Positions 36,786 through 46,538 of a stretch of 64,000 nucleotides of DNA are shown here, in pieces (the first letter of the stretch is position 1; each line of letters begins with the position of its first letter). The position numbers and the translations under genes are program-made. The notes under the pieces are model-generated. The model ran no database searches and had not been told where the DNA came from. It saw only the letters and a list, made by a program, of their open reading frames with translations. Origin of the DNA: Candidatus Zymogenus saltonus. Lineage in GTDB: Bacteria; Desulfobacterota; Zymogenia; Zymogenales; Zymogenaceae. Location of the stretch: positions 1 to 64,000 of the forward strand of contig JAFGIX010000009.1 of assembly GCA_016929395.1 (NCBI GenBank), given 5' to 3'.

Positions 36786-37577
36786 ATGACCGAAACGCCA
36801 ATCATTCGCGAGCAAAAGGGGCCGGTATCGTGGCTCATCCTCAACAGGCCCGAGCTTTATAACGCCCTGACGACCGAGCTGGGAAAAGAGGCCCAAAAAC
36901 TCCTCGACGCGTCGCTTGAGGACGACGACACGAGGGTCATCGTGATTACGGGCAAGGGAAAGGCGTTCGCCGCCGGGGCCGACGTCACAGAGATCATGGG
37001 TGACAGTGACCCGGTCAAGAGGATAGGCATCATGGCGACGGTCGCCCACAAGGTGATCGCCACCGTAAGGCAGGCCAACAAGCCTATAATAGCCGCCATA
37101 AACCACCAGGCGGCCGGCTACGGGATGGCGCTGGCGCTGGCGTGCGACATCCGCGTCGCCACCGAAAAGGTGAGGCTCAGGTACGCCTACTCCACCATCG
37201 GCCTTACCGGCGACGGCGGTGTAAACTGGTCGCTGCCTAAGATGATCGGGATATCGCGGGCGCTGGAGGTGGCGCTCCTATGCGAAGACCTCCACGCCGA
37301 GGAGCTTCACCGGCTGGGCGTGATCAACAAGTTTTTCCCCGAGGAGACCTTCATCGAGGAGACCCAGGCCCTGGCGGAGAGGATTGCCGTGATGAACCCG
37401 AAGGTGGTCGCCGCCATAAAGCGGATGATGTACGCCTCCTCCGGCACAGACCTCCTGACCCACCTCGAGACGGAGCACTCCTACCTGACCGAGGCGGCCT
37501 CCCGCCCCGAGTTCATGGAGCTCGTGAAAGCGATAATCGCTGGGTTTGAGGCTAAGAAGAAGGCAAAGGGGAAGTAG
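36786..37577 (+). CDS. Enoyl-CoA hydratase/isomerase family protein, PaaG-like
   Basis: A 263-residue crotonase-fold protein. The oxyanion-hole region reads GKGKAFAAGADVTEIM, and AINHQAAGYGMALALACDIR forms the second oxyanion strand. The usual first catalytic Glu (in a PE pair) is replaced: YSTIGLTGDGGVNWSLPKMI has Ser/Thr there and Asp in GDGG. That pattern resembles PaaG-type isomerases rather than classic hydratases. It probably isomerises a ring or unsaturated acyl-CoA. The upstream gene cysS is unrelated. A palindromic intergenic element follows the stop. Confidence 0.85.
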   Translation: MTETPIIREQKGPVSWLILNRPELYNALTTELGKEAQKLLDASLEDDDTRVIVITGKGKAFAAGADVTEIMGDSDPVKRIGIMATVAHKVIATVRQANKPIIAAINHQAAGYGMALALACDIRVATEKVRLRYAYSTIGLTGDGGVNWSLPKMIGISRALEVALLCEDLHAEELHRLGVINKFFPEETFIEETQALAERIAVMNPKVVAAIKRMMYASSGTDLLTHLETEHSYLTEAASRPEFMELVKAIIAGFEAKKKAKGK

Positions 37578-37595
37578 GCCCTCACATAAAAATTA

Positions 37596-37720
37596 TGTCA
37601 TTGCGAGGAGCGAGCCTTTCTCCTGAAAGGCGAGCGACGCGGCAATCGGGTGAATCTACTGACCAATTTCCTTGACAAGACGCGATTGCCGCGCCCGCCT
37701 TCGGCGGGCTCGCAATGACA
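37596..37720. repeat. 125 bp imperfect inverted-repeat intergenic element
   Basis: The ends are inverted copies: tgtcattgcgag at the left and gctcgcaatgaca at the right. A second inner pair is cggcaatcg and cgattgccg. Elements with ends reading tcattgcgaggagcgaagcg are widespread between genes in many bacteria, and this matches that style. It lies downstream of the crotonase gene and just before the AT-rich patch, and could act as a transcript-end hairpin. Confidence 0.75.
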
Positions 37721-37862
37721 ACATTTGCCGCCTAAAAACAAATCCCCTCCCCCTCCATTAAAAATTCCTTTCTTTTCTATTACAATTCCTGTTATTTTGT
37801 GTTACTATTGTTGTAAATAGCTCTAAGTTTAATTAAGAATACATTTTTGATTTTATGAACTA

Positions 37863-40007
37863 ATGGAAATTTTGATTGGATTATTTATAACTTTAGCTGG
37901 GGCATTGATAATTTTTGCTTGCAACAAATTTATCTATGAACCTATAAAAAAGTGGAGAAAACATTTTAAAATAATCTGGAGAAGTGTAGATTCTCTTTCA
38001 CATATAGATGTTTTGGATTTAAGAGGATTGAAAAAATATGGTTTTAATAACTTCTATGAAGATAGAGAATATGATAAAGAAATTTTAGATAAAATTAGTA
38101 AAGGTGAGAATATTTTACTTGTAGGAAATCCTCTCGCAGGTAAAACAAGATCTATTTATGAATCGCTAAAGAAATTAGATAAATCATATTACATTCTTAT
38201 ACCACGTCCTATTGATATGGAAACTGGAGATTACAAAATTCCTATTTTCTTTCGTTTCTGGAAAACGAGAAAAGCTAAGAAAATCCTTTTTATTGATGAC
38301 TTAAATAAATTCATTTTAAAACAACGAAATTACCTGACACAGCTTTTTGAAAACATTGATGAAAACATTGTTATTGTTTCTACTTGCCGAACGGGATCCG
38401 AGTTAGATCAATTTTTTAAAAGCGGTCACGCTTATATATTTAAAAATGTTATAAAGGCCTCTAAAATCTCCAAAGAAAATGGTAAAGCAATTGCCGAAAA
38501 TGCAGGTGTTAAATTCCCTAAGCGTTTTGACGGCAACATAGGCTCTATCTTCCTTCCTCTTACGACTATGATTGAACGTTATAATAATTCCACACTGGAG
38601 GAGAGGGGTATCCTCCGTACCATCAAGAGGCTCTATGGAATAGGTATCTACGAAGAGAACGAGAGGTTCTCCATTAATAGGATAAGGAAAATCTGCAAGG
38701 AAAGCGAGGGGATTAAGAAAGAAAACTATGAATGGATCAACCTATTAAATGGGTTAAAAGACAATGGATTTTTTGAGTTAAATAAAGATTTAATTGAAAT
38801 CGAAGAAGCTTATCTTATTAATGTCATTGTTGACAAGGTTTCCCTAGAAGACTTCCACGAAATGCTCAAAATATTCCATGGCGATCCAGAAGCTTTATAT
38901 AGTCTTGGAAACAGAGCTTTCTCTATTGGTGAAGTTTTTTCTGAAAAGGCTGATTTAATGAAAGTCTCAATAGAAGCGCATAATGGTGCTCTGAAATTCT
39001 GGACAAAAAAAAGCAATCCGGTTAAATACGGCGGGGCAAAAAACAGCCTTGGTTCTGCATACATGAGGCTTTCGGAAGTTGAAAATACAAAAGAAAAAAT
39101 AAAAGAAAACATTATAATGGCCATCAAAGCCTTTAATGAAGCCCTCAAAGCTATTACTATAAAAGAATACCCAGAGTATTATGCCATGACGAAGATGAAC
39201 ATAGGAGAAGCACATAGGATACTTTCAGACTTTGAAGAAAGGAAGGAAAATGCGAAGAAGGCGATTGAGTCTCATAAAGAGGCACTTAAAATATATAAAC
39301 CTAATAGATTATCAAGAAATTACGCAAAGATTCATGGGAATCTGGGTATAGCATACTGGATACTGTCAGAAGAAGAGAATGAGGCCGAAAACGCAAAGTT
39401 TGCGATTGCCTCATTCGAAGAAGCACTAAAGGTTTTTAATATAGAACGTTTCCCGATAGACTACGCCAAAACCCAAATGAATCTTGGTGGTGCATACTTA
39501 AGACTTTCAGAGGTAGAGGAAAAGGCGAAAAATGCAAAACTAGCGATTAAATCCTATAAAGAAGCCCTTAAGATTCGAGCAATAGACAATTTCCCAATTC
39601 AATACGCACAGACACAGACAGGTCTAGGAGCTTCATACGGAACACTCTCCGAGGTTGAAAACAAAAAGGGAAACGCTAAGAAGGCAATCTCAGCATGCGA
39701 TGAGGCGCTTAGAGTCTATACTAATGACCGTTATCCTATGAAGTATGCAGATATACAAATTAATCTTATCCCAGTATATGGAATTCTTGCTGAGGTAGAA
39801 AATCCAGCTGAAAATATCAAAATAATGATTAATAAAGCAAATGAGGCATTAAGATTTTACACAAAAGATGAATTTCCCATCCAATTCCAACAGATAGTGC
39901 AAAATGTCAGCATCGCAGTAGCAAGGCTGAAAAAGCTTATAAATGAAGGAAAGATAAAAATAAATCCATCCCTAAGCAATTTAAATCCACAAAAACCGAA
40001 AAAATAA
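37863..40007 (+). CDS. Membrane-anchored P-loop NTPase with C-terminal TPR repeats
   Basis: A 714-residue protein. One N-terminal membrane helix (about 4-22) precedes an NTPase domain with Walker A GNPLAGKT (88-95), Walker B ILFIDD (141-146) and a candidate sensor in VSTCRTGSE (near 175). A winged-helix-like linker leads to about seven repeats of about 48 residues, from about 345 to 690. Their core, such as [19 protein letters not shown] with NAKKAI and EALKVY, is an extended TPR type. The layout resembles STAND-like signalling ATPases, where repeats sense a ligand and the NTPase oligomerises. No effector domain is visible. The gene is markedly AT-rich, with AT-biased codons and no ribosome site, suggesting horizontal acquisition. 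Confidence 0.8.
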   Translation: MEILIGLFITLAGALIIFACNKFIYEPIKKWRKHFKIIWRSVDSLSHIDVLDLRGLKKYGFNNFYEDREYDKEILDKISKGENILLVGNPLAGKTRSIYESLKKLDKSYYILIPRPIDMETGDYKIPIFFRFWKTRKAKKILFIDDLNKFILKQRNYLTQLFENIDENIVIVSTCRTGSELDQFFKSGHAYIFKNVIKASKISKENGKAIAENAGVKFPKRFDGNIGSIFLPLTTMIERYNNSTLEERGILRTIKRLYGIGIYEENERFSINRIRKICKESEGIKKENYEWINLLNGLKDNGFFELNKDLIEIEEAYLINVIVDKVSLEDFHEMLKIFHGDPEALYSLGNRAFSIGEVFSEKADLMKVSIEAHNGALKFWTKKSNPVKYGGAKNSLGSAYMRLSEVENTKEKIKENIIMAIKAFNEALKAITIKEYPEYYAMTKMNIGEAHRILSDFEERKENAKKAIESHKEALKIYKPNRLSRNYAKIHGNLGIAYWILSEEENEAENAKFAIASFEEALKVFNIERFPIDYAKTQMNLGGAYLRLSEVEEKAKNAKLAIKSYKEALKIRAIDNFPIQYAQTQTGLGASYGTLSEVENKKGNAKKAISACDEALRVYTNDRYPMKYADIQINLIPVYGILAEVENPAENIKIMINKANEALRFYTKDEFPIQFQQIVQNVSIAVARLKKLINEGKIKINPSLSNLNPQKPKK

Positions 40008-40050
40008 ACCAAAAACATTTTTTGCTCCCACCACACAACCCACCAAATCC

Positions 40051-40079
40051 TTGAAAAACCGAAACCATTGCGCTATAAT
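40051..40079 (+). promoter_or_regulatory. Near-consensus sigma70-type promoter of uvrB
   Basis: TTGAAA at 40051-40056 and TATAAT at 40074-40079 are 17 bases apart. The predicted start point is about 25 bases before the uvrB ATG at 40113. It lies after the NTPase gene, so uvrB has its own promoter. No LexA-type palindrome was recognised next to it. Confidence 0.75.
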
Positions 40080-40112
40080 ATCAAGTTTGTTATTCAAAGG
40101 AGAGCCCGTCCG

Positions 40113-42107
40113 ATGGCTAAGTTCGACCTGATCACAGACTTCGTCCCCAGCGGCGACCAGCCGGAGACCATCGCCCAGCTCACCGAGGGGCTGAACCGGG
40201 GCGACAAACACCAGGTACTCCTCGGCGTCACCGGCTCCGGCAAGACCTTCACCATCGCCAACACCATCGCCAACGTGGGTCGCCCCTCCATCGTCATCGC
40301 CCCCAACAAGACGCTCGGGGCCCAGCTCTACACCGAGTTCAAGGAGCTATTCCCTGAAAACGCCGTCGAGTACTTCGTCAGCTACTACGACTACTACCAG
40401 CCGGAGGCCTACCTCCCCCGGACCGACACCTACATCGAGAAGGACACCTCGGTCAACGAGGAGATCGACAAGATGAGGCACTCCGCCACCCACTCCCTCC
40501 TCTCCCGGGACGACGTGATCATCGTGGCCTCCGTCTCCTGCATCTACGGCCTCGGCTCGCCGGACGCCTACTCCGGGATGATCATCGAGATCAAGGCGGG
40601 CGAGACCTTCTTCCGGGACGACCTGCTACTTCGCCTCGTGGAGAGCCAGTACGAGAGGAACGACATCGATTTTTCGCGGGGGACGTTTCGCGTCCGGGGC
40701 GACACCGTGGAGATATTCCCCACCTACGAGGACGCAAAGGCGATCAGGGTGGAGTTCTGGGGCGACATGGTGGATAAGATCAAGCTCATAGATCCTTTGC
40801 GCGGCACCGTTATCTCTAACGAGGAGGGGATCGTCATCTACCCGGGGAGCCACTACGTGACTCCCGCCGAGAGGCGGCTTTCCGCCGTGGAGTCTATCGA
40901 GGAGGAGCTCGAGGAGCGGATCGGCTTCTTCAGGGAGAACAACAAGCTTATCGAGGCGCAGCGGATCGAGGAGCGCACGAAGTTCGACCTGGAGATGATG
41001 CGCGAGATCGGCTACTGCAGCGGGATAGAGAACTACTCGCGCCACTTCACCGGCAGGATGCCGGGCGAGCCGCCCCCTACCCTTCTCGACTATTTCCCTA
41101 AGGAGTGGCTGGTGGTCATCGACGAGAGCCACATCACCGTCCCCCAGATCGGCGGGATGTACAACGGCGACCGCTCCCGGAAGACCAACCTCGTGGAGTA
41201 CGGCTTCAGGCTCCCCTCGGCCTTGGACAACAGGCCCCTCAAGTTCGAGGAGTTCGAGGAAAAGGTCCACCAGACGATCTACGTCTCCGCCACGCCGGCG
41301 AACTACGAGATCGAGAGGTCGCGGGGGATCGTGGTCGAGCAGATAATCAGGCCGACGGGGCTGATGGAGCCTGTAATCGAGGTCAAGCCCGCCACCCATC
41401 AGGTGGACGACCTCTACGACGAGATCAGGGCCAAGATCGGCGCCGGAGACAGGGTCCTCGTCACCACGCTGACCAAGAGAATGGCCGAAGACCTGACCGA
41501 GTACTACACCGGCCTGGGGATACGCGCCCGCTACCTCCACTCGGACGTTGATACGCTGGAACGTGTTGAAATAATTAGGGATTTGCGGCTCGGCAAATTC
41601 GACGTGCTGGTTGGGATAAATCTCCTCAGGGAGGGTCTTGACATCCCAGAGGTCTCGATGGTGGCTATCCTCGACGCGGACAAGGAGGGCTTCCTACGGT
41701 CGGATAAGTCCCTCATTCAGACGAGCGGCAGGACGGCGAGAAACATCAACGGGAAGGTTGTGATGTACGCCGACTCCGTCACAAAGTCGATGGAGAGGGC
41801 CATCAAGGAGACGGTTAGGAGGAGGGAGATCCAGAGAGAGTACAACATCAGGAACAACATCACGCCTGAGTCGATAAAGAAGGGGATCAGCGATATATTG
41901 TCCTCGGTTTATGAAAAGGACTATTATACCATTCCAGCCTCCGTTGCGGAGGAGGAGGCGGCCTTCAGGTCGGAGGCGGAGGTCAAACGCCACATCCAGA
42001 AGCTGAAGAAGCAGATGCGCGACGCCGCCAAGGACCTGGAGTTCGAGAAGGCGGCGGAGATCAGGGACAGGATATTGGAGCTTGAGAAGAAAGATTTGGG
42101 GATTTAG
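40113..42107 (+). CDS. uvrB: Excinuclease ABC subunit B
   Basis: A 664-residue helicase-like subunit of nucleotide excision repair. Walker A is [10 protein letters not shown] near residue 40, the damage-binding hairpin region reads [18 protein letters not shown], and helicase motif V/VI is in [20 protein letters not shown] and QTSGRTARN. The C-terminal UVR motif ([20 protein letters not shown]) that contacts UvrC is present. ATG 40113 is chosen because aaggaga lies 9 bases ahead and the promoter is just upstream. The frame open to 40068 would begin before the -10 box. Composition is GC-normal, unlike both neighbours. Its stop overlaps the stop of the converging JAMM gene. Confidence 0.97.
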   Translation: MAKFDLITDFVPSGDQPETIAQLTEGLNRGDKHQVLLGVTGSGKTFTIANTIANVGRPSIVIAPNKTLGAQLYTEFKELFPENAVEYFVSYYDYYQPEAYLPRTDTYIEKDTSVNEEIDKMRHSATHSLLSRDDVIIVASVSCIYGLGSPDAYSGMIIEIKAGETFFRDDLLLRLVESQYERNDIDFSRGTFRVRGDTVEIFPTYEDAKAIRVEFWGDMVDKIKLIDPLRGTVISNEEGIVIYPGSHYVTPAERRLSAVESIEEELEERIGFFRENNKLIEAQRIEERTKFDLEMMREIGYCSGIENYSRHFTGRMPGEPPPTLLDYFPKEWLVVIDESHITVPQIGGMYNGDRSRKTNLVEYGFRLPSALDNRPLKFEEFEEKVHQTIYVSATPANYEIERSRGIVVEQIIRPTGLMEPVIEVKPATHQVDDLYDEIRAKIGAGDRVLVTTLTKRMAEDLTEYYTGLGIRARYLHSDVDTLERVEIIRDLRLGKFDVLVGINLLREGLDIPEVSMVAILDADKEGFLRSDKSLIQTSGRTARNINGKVVMYADSVTKSMERAIKETVRRREIQREYNIRNNITPESIKKGISDILSSVYEKDYYTIPASVAEEEAAFRSEAEVKRHIQKLKKQMRDAAKDLEFEKAAEIRDRILELEKKDLGI

Positions 42108-42853
42108 TATAAAACTCTTCCCTTTCTTTCTACAATGTCTGTTCCTTTTTTTCTAATTCTTTCGATGTGTAAAGATAGATTTTTCAATAGTGATGAGCCA
42201 TTAACTCTTTCTATACTTTTTACAAAATTTGCTAGTGGAAAAAATGAATCAGATGGTGAATAAAAGTATTCATAGAATCCACCTCTTTCACATACAAATT
42301 CTAACAAACCTATTTTGTTATCATTAAGAACTTGTGCAAATTCTGAGGCGGTTTTTAAGTCTTGATCACTGGGATTTATACAACTATAGTATCTAGGATT
42401 TGTGTTTGGATGATTATGAAATATTAAAACAGTATTATAATTTTTTCTCAATGCTATATTTGCAATATCATTTAGTGGCAAATATATATTTACTCTCTTA
42501 TTATCAAAACCTTTATTCAACCATATCAAGTTTACAAGTCTATCCTTTTCAAAACCTATTATTGTCCATTCATGTTTTTTGTATTTTAAAAGAGAAGCTG
42601 CAATTCCAGGAAAGTTAATTAGCTCTTCTGATATTTCACAGAATTCTCCATTTGGATTCATTTTCTTTTTAAAATTCTTGTCTGCAAAGAATTCTACTAT
42701 TCTAAATGAATAATAAATTCTTACTTTTATATCACGTCTCATTATTGCAAGAGACTTGATTTCATAATCTCTTAAAGGACGAAGATGTGTTATTACAAAT
42801 ACCAATGCAAATAGTGTGCACAATATGAAAATAGTAATTATAAAATCAAGCAT
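42104..42853 (-). CDS. Membrane-anchored RadC-like JAMM (JAB/MPN) domain protein
   Basis: A 249-residue AT-rich gene product. An N-terminal membrane helix (about 3-22) is followed by a region of about 70 residues without recognised domain. The JAMM-like domain starts at about 93. The metal-site pattern is complete: Glu95, His146-x-His148 in IFHNHPN, Ser162 and Asp165 in PSDQD. RadC has seven residues between HxH and Ser; here there are 13, with an insert rich in Tyr and Arg. JAMM proteins are zinc isopeptidases or act in unknown DNA-linked roles. It converges on uvrB, overlapping it by four bases, and has no clear ribosome site. It shares low GC content with the NTPase gene across uvrB. Confidence 0.7.
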   Translation of the reverse strand: MLDFIITIFILCTLFALVFVITHLRPLRDYEIKSLAIMRRDIKVRIYYSFRIVEFFADKNFKKKMNPNGEFCEISEELINFPGIAASLLKYKKHEWTIIGFEKDRLVNLIWLNKGFDNKRVNIYLPLNDIANIALRKNYNTVLIFHNHPNTNPRYYSCINPSDQDLKTASEFAQVLNDNKIGLLEFVCERGGFYEYFYSPSDSFFPLANFVKSIERVNGSSLLKNLSLHIERIRKKGTDIVERKGRVLY

Positions 42854-42909
42854 TGGTATCTAGTAAAATCTAATATTTACAAATTTAAGTTTTTTGTATT
42901 TCACTCTCT

Positions 42910-43485
42910 TCACCCCTGTTGCCCCTCAATGATCAGAAGCAGTATCGCCGCTCCCATCCCCAGCCGCCTGTCGAGGCTGGCTCCCGGGTCCATCGAGAAG
43001 TCGATGTCGAACTTGTGGATGAATATATTGAACCTCTGCCGGATCGTCCCGACAACCTGCCCCGATCCGCCCATCAGGATAACGTACCTCTGGGGAATGA
43101 GATTAATCAGCCTGCTCAATATGGCCATCAGGCCCGACTCCTCCTTCAACACGGCGATGTTGTTGTCGGTCGAATCCATGATTATCCACTCGTCCTTGAT
43201 TATCGACTTCAGCCCCTTCCTCTTCAGGGCGCCCATCTTCGCCCCGGTTGCGGAATCGACGATGTCGTAGGCCGCCGCAAAATCGATGATCTGCCTCGCC
43301 TTGATGTTCAGTATGGGCATAGTCTGCGACTCGTCGGAGTAGACCGTGATATCCTCCTTGAGCTTGAACATCTTCTGCCTGACGTAGCAGACCAGCCCCC
43401 CAGCCCCGTCGTTGACGTAGACCTGTCCCGCCAGCGCAAAGAACTTCCTCCTCGCGACAAATTTCGTGTCGTTTAAGAAGAGCAT
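42910..43485 (-). CDS. LURP-one-related (tubby-like fold) protein
   Basis: A 191-residue protein matching the LURP-one-related/scramblase-like fold. It consists of repeated beta strands (ILNIKARQIIDFAAAYDIVD, MGALKRKGLKSIIKDEWIIM) and ends in a hydrophobic helix, MGAAILLLIIEG, buried in the barrel or placed in a membrane. The family is widespread, but its function in bacteria is not established. It lies upstream of nothing on its strand except the FecR-domain gene, 53 bases away, with which it may form a two-gene unit. ATG 43485 has gaggt about 6 bases ahead. Confidence 0.75.
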   Translation of the reverse strand: MLFLNDTKFVARRKFFALAGQVYVNDGAGGLVCYVRQKMFKLKEDITVYSDESQTMPILNIKARQIIDFAAAYDIVDSATGAKMGALKRKGLKSIIKDEWIIMDSTDNNIAVLKEESGLMAILSRLINLIPQRYVILMGGSGQVVGTIRQRFNIFIHKFDIDFSMDPGASLDRRLGMGAAILLLIIEGQQG

Positions 43486-43538
43486 CTTTTACCTCGACCT
43501 AAAAAGGTTCTGTTATGAATAGGAAAATCGAATCTCCT

Positions 43539-44390
43539 TTAAAATATCTTCTTTATTTTATCCACGGCTTTTTCACCGCCTGATTTCAGCTTGTCCGTTC
43601 CCTCCTTTACCCCCTCCTCGACGTTCTCCTTGACCTCCTTACCCCCCTTCTCCAGCATCCTCCCCCCCCTCATGAGATGATCCTTTATTTTTTTACCCTC
43701 AAAGTCCATCCTCGTGAAGAACGCCCTCGTCTGCGCCTCCGTCCATCTTACAGGCTGGCCGGGGAGAGTTCCAACTACGAAGGAAAGTCCCTCGTTCGCC
43801 TTGACGAGGACAGGGGGGAGTCCCGCGGCCTTCTTCTCCTTTGACCTCACCTCCACCTCGCCGTCGAGGCAGGCAAGCTCCGTCTTCTTCTTCTGCTCGT
43901 CGTAGGAAACGCCGAAGTCGGTCCCCCTGACGCCGATTGCGGCGTTTTCCGTCTCGATCACAAACTCCGACTTTTTATTCACAAAGGGAGACACCACCGC
44001 CCTCACCTTCCCGTAGGCAAGCTCGAAGACGTTGGTTGTCCTCCTTGTAATCTCGACCGTTCCCATTCCCCTGATTATGACGTGGCTCGCCGAGCCGACC
44101 TTCAGGACGCTCCCGTCCGGGAGAAAAAGCTCCGCCGTCGCCCCCCTCTCCGTCATTATCTCGTCCCCCTCCTTGACGGTCATATCCCCAGAGAGGGGGA
44201 CCCACTCGTCGCTCCCGACCGTCTTTATCACCACCGACCCCTCGGAAAAGACCACATCTGCGGAATCACCTCCGCCGACAAGAAGGAAAAATACACCAGC
44301 AGCGATGGCAACAGCTATGATCAAAAGGAAAAACAACCTGGTAAAAAACACCTTAATTTTCGACTTCTTCTTCTTTTGCTTTTTGGCCAT
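43539..44390 (-). CDS. FecR-domain membrane protein
   Basis: A 283-residue protein. A lysine-rich N-terminus is followed by one membrane helix (about 17-38), then a periplasmic FecR-type domain (about 60-200). The domain shows VKEGDEIMTERGATAELFLP and the conserved ENAAIGVRGTDFGVSYD. The C-terminal 70 residues are charged and helical, with Lys/Glu repeats. Classic FecR relays iron-siderophore signals to a sigma factor, but none is nearby. Stand-alone FecR domains are common in deltaproteobacteria with unknown roles. It is the first gene of the pair with the LURP-one-like protein. Confidence 0.85.
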   Translation of the reverse strand: MAKKQKKKKSKIKVFFTRLFFLLIIAVAIAAGVFFLLVGGGDSADVVFSEGSVVIKTVGSDEWVPLSGDMTVKEGDEIMTERGATAELFLPDGSVLKVGSASHVIIRGMGTVEITRRTTNVFELAYGKVRAVVSPFVNKKSEFVIETENAAIGVRGTDFGVSYDEQKKKTELACLDGEVEVRSKEKKAAGLPPVLVKANEGLSFVVGTLPGQPVRWTEAQTRAFFTRMDFEGKKIKDHLMRGGRMLEKGGKEVKENVEEGVKEGTDKLKSGGEKAVDKIKKIF

Positions 44391-44504
44391 CTTAATATTC
44401 CCCCGTTCATTTTTTTCGCATTATATCATAATGTTTATATTTTCTATCACTCTTTATCACAAAAGCAGAAAAATATAGACAATTTTTTCATCCACAACTC
44501 CTGG

Positions 44505-44533
44505 TTGTCAACGACTTGATTTTAGGATATAAT
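44505..44533 (+). promoter_or_regulatory. Near-consensus sigma70-type promoter of uvrC
   Basis: TTGTCA at 44505-44510 and TATAAT at 44528-44533 are separated by 17 bases. The frame of uvrC is open from TTG 44516, inside this promoter, so that codon cannot be the start. Transcription would begin near 44540, which supports ATG 44555 or 44561. Confidence 0.75.
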
Positions 44534-44554
44534 CGAAAAACTGTAAATCGAAAT

Positions 44555-46432
44555 ATGGCGATGGAATCTAATAATATCGAAACAAAAACGCTCGAAACAA
44601 AGACGCTCGAAACAAAGACGGCGAACCTCCCCAACAGCCCCGGCGTCTATCTGATGAAAAACAGCTCCGGAAAGGTCATATACGTTGGGAAGGCGAGGGA
44701 GCTGAAAAAGCGGGTCTCCTCCTACTTCAGGGATGTGGAGAAGAAAGACCCCAAGACCAGGCATCTGATCAAGAGCATCTCCGACTTCGACTTCATCGTG
44801 ACCGACAACGAGGTGGAGGCGTTACTCACCGAGGGAACGCTGATCAAAGAATACCGCCCCAGGTACAACGTAGACCTCAAGGACGACAAGAACTACCTCT
44901 GCCTCAGGATCGACCTCGATGAAGACTTCCCAAGGTTTACCTTCGTCAGGAACATCAAGCGGGACGGCGCCCGCTACTTCGGGCCTTATACGGACGCCAA
45001 GGCGATTCGCCAGAGCCTCAAGTGGCTGTCAGCGACCTTCCTCCTCAGGCAGTGCACCGACCACAAGTTCAACAACAGGTCACGTCCCTGCATCTACTAC
45101 GAGATCAACCAGTGCAGCGGCCCCTGCCTTAACCTGATAACGAAAGAGGAGTACTATAAGGGGGTTGATGAGGTGGTGATGTTTCTGAGCGGGAGGGGAG
45201 ACGACCTGATAAAGAGGCTGACAGCCGAGATGGAGCTTCTTGCAGAAGAGATGAAGTTCGAGGAGGCCGCCCTCTACCGCGACAGGATAGCGTCCATCAA
45301 AAGGATCATGGAGACCCAGAAGGTCGTCACCAAGGACCTTGTGGACAGGGACGTAATCGGCATCCACAGGGAGGGCCTTAGCATCGGCTTTTCGATTCTC
45401 CTGGTACGGGGCGGAAGACTGATGGGGAGCTGGTACCGCCTCTTTAAAAACGTCCTGGACGAAGACCCGGAGGCTGTCCAGAGCTTCATCGAGCAGTACT
45501 ACAGCGGCGAGCGCTACGTGCCGGACGAGATTCTCCTTCCCGTCGAGGTTTTCGACAAAGAGCTTCTCCTAAAATGGCTAAGAGGGAAAAGTGAGGTCGA
45601 GATCCTCGTCCCGAAGAGAGGAAGGCTCCGGGCTCTCGTGACGATGGCCCAGAAAAACGCCGAGAGTTCGTTTGTGGAGTGGAAGAAGAGCAGCGAGAGC
45701 AGGATAGAGGCTCTTGAGGCCTTAAGGGAGCGCCTTGGCCTGCCCGTATTTCCAAGGAGGATGGAGTGCTTCGATATCTCCAACGTCAAGGGGACCCTCT
45801 CCGTGGGCTCCATGGCGGTCTTCACTGACGGTGAGCCGGACAGGAGCCAGTACCGCCACTACAAGATAAAGGGCGTCCCTGCGGCCAACGATTACGCCAT
45901 GATAGAGGAAGTCCTTGCGAGAAGGATAAAGAGGCTTGACGACGAAAACCGCCCCGACCTTATCTTGATCGATGGTGGGAAGGGGCACCTGAACATCGCT
46001 GCAGAGGTACTGAGGGATCTTAAAGCATCCGACATCCCCCTCGCCGCAATCGCTAAGGGCGAAAAGGGGGGAGAGACCGTGGGGAAAGGGAAATCGGACA
46101 GGGTCTTTCTGATAGGGAGGAAAAATCCGATAGTCATAAAGGGAAGCTCGCTCGCCCTCTTTCTCCTCATGCAGATCAGGGACGAGGCGCACAGGTTCGC
46201 CATCGAGTATCACAGGAAGCTGAGGAAGAAGAAGGGCGTCAGGTCGGCCCTTGACGAGATCGAAGGGGTGGGAGAGAAGAGAAAGAAGGCCCTCTTGAAG
46301 CATTTTCAGAGGATCGGCGACATAAAGCTTGCCACGGTCGAGGAGCTCTCCGCCGTTAACGGGGTATCGCCGGCCGTTGCCCAATCGATACATGCATATT
46401 TCAAAGATAAACAGGGAAACGGGGAGGATTGA
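44555..46432 (+). CDS. uvrC: Excinuclease ABC subunit C
   Basis: A roughly 625-residue endonuclease that makes both cuts in excision repair. After a short leader, the GIY-YIG domain begins at NLPNSPGVYLMKN and includes VIYVGKARELKKRVSSYF. A UVR motif (MKFEEAALYRDRIASIK), the RNase H-like C-terminal nuclease (MECFDISNVKGT, LILIDGGKGHLN) and tandem HhH motifs (IEGVGEKRKKALLKHF) follow. The leader contains three 15-base units at 44576-44620 encoding (I/L)ETKT, an unusual extension before the catalytic domain. Start is ATG 44555 or 44561; neither has a clear ribosome site. uvrA is not in the window. Confidence 0.96.
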   Translation: MAMESNNIETKTLETKTLETKTANLPNSPGVYLMKNSSGKVIYVGKARELKKRVSSYFRDVEKKDPKTRHLIKSISDFDFIVTDNEVEALLTEGTLIKEYRPRYNVDLKDDKNYLCLRIDLDEDFPRFTFVRNIKRDGARYFGPYTDAKAIRQSLKWLSATFLLRQCTDHKFNNRSRPCIYYEINQCSGPCLNLITKEEYYKGVDEVVMFLSGRGDDLIKRLTAEMELLAEEMKFEEAALYRDRIASIKRIMETQKVVTKDLVDRDVIGIHREGLSIGFSILLVRGGRLMGSWYRLFKNVLDEDPEAVQSFIEQYYSGERYVPDEILLPVEVFDKELLLKWLRGKSEVEILVPKRGRLRALVTMAQKNAESSFVEWKKSSESRIEALEALRERLGLPVFPRRMECFDISNVKGTLSVGSMAVFTDGEPDRSQYRHYKIKGVPAANDYAMIEEVLARRIKRLDDENRPDLILIDGGKGHLNIAAEVLRDLKASDIPLAAIAKGEKGGETVGKGKSDRVFLIGRKNPIVIKGSSLALFLLMQIRDEAHRFAIEYHRKLRKKKGVRSALDEIEGVGEKRKKALLKHFQRIGDIKLATVEELSAVNGVSPAVAQSIHAYFKDKQGNGED

Positions 46433-46538
46433 TTTCAACGTAGATTATTTCATACCAAGAATTTTTTATTGAATTAGTGGAAAGTTTGGGTTATTATCTT
46501 CGGGTGCTTTTCACCAACCTATAAAAGGAGATGGTGTA

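Noticed and set aside
37863-40007. Complete known antiviral system at the NTPase gene
   Set aside because: No nuclease, protease or other effector domain was recognised in it, and no known partner gene is adjacent, so only a candidate status is supported.
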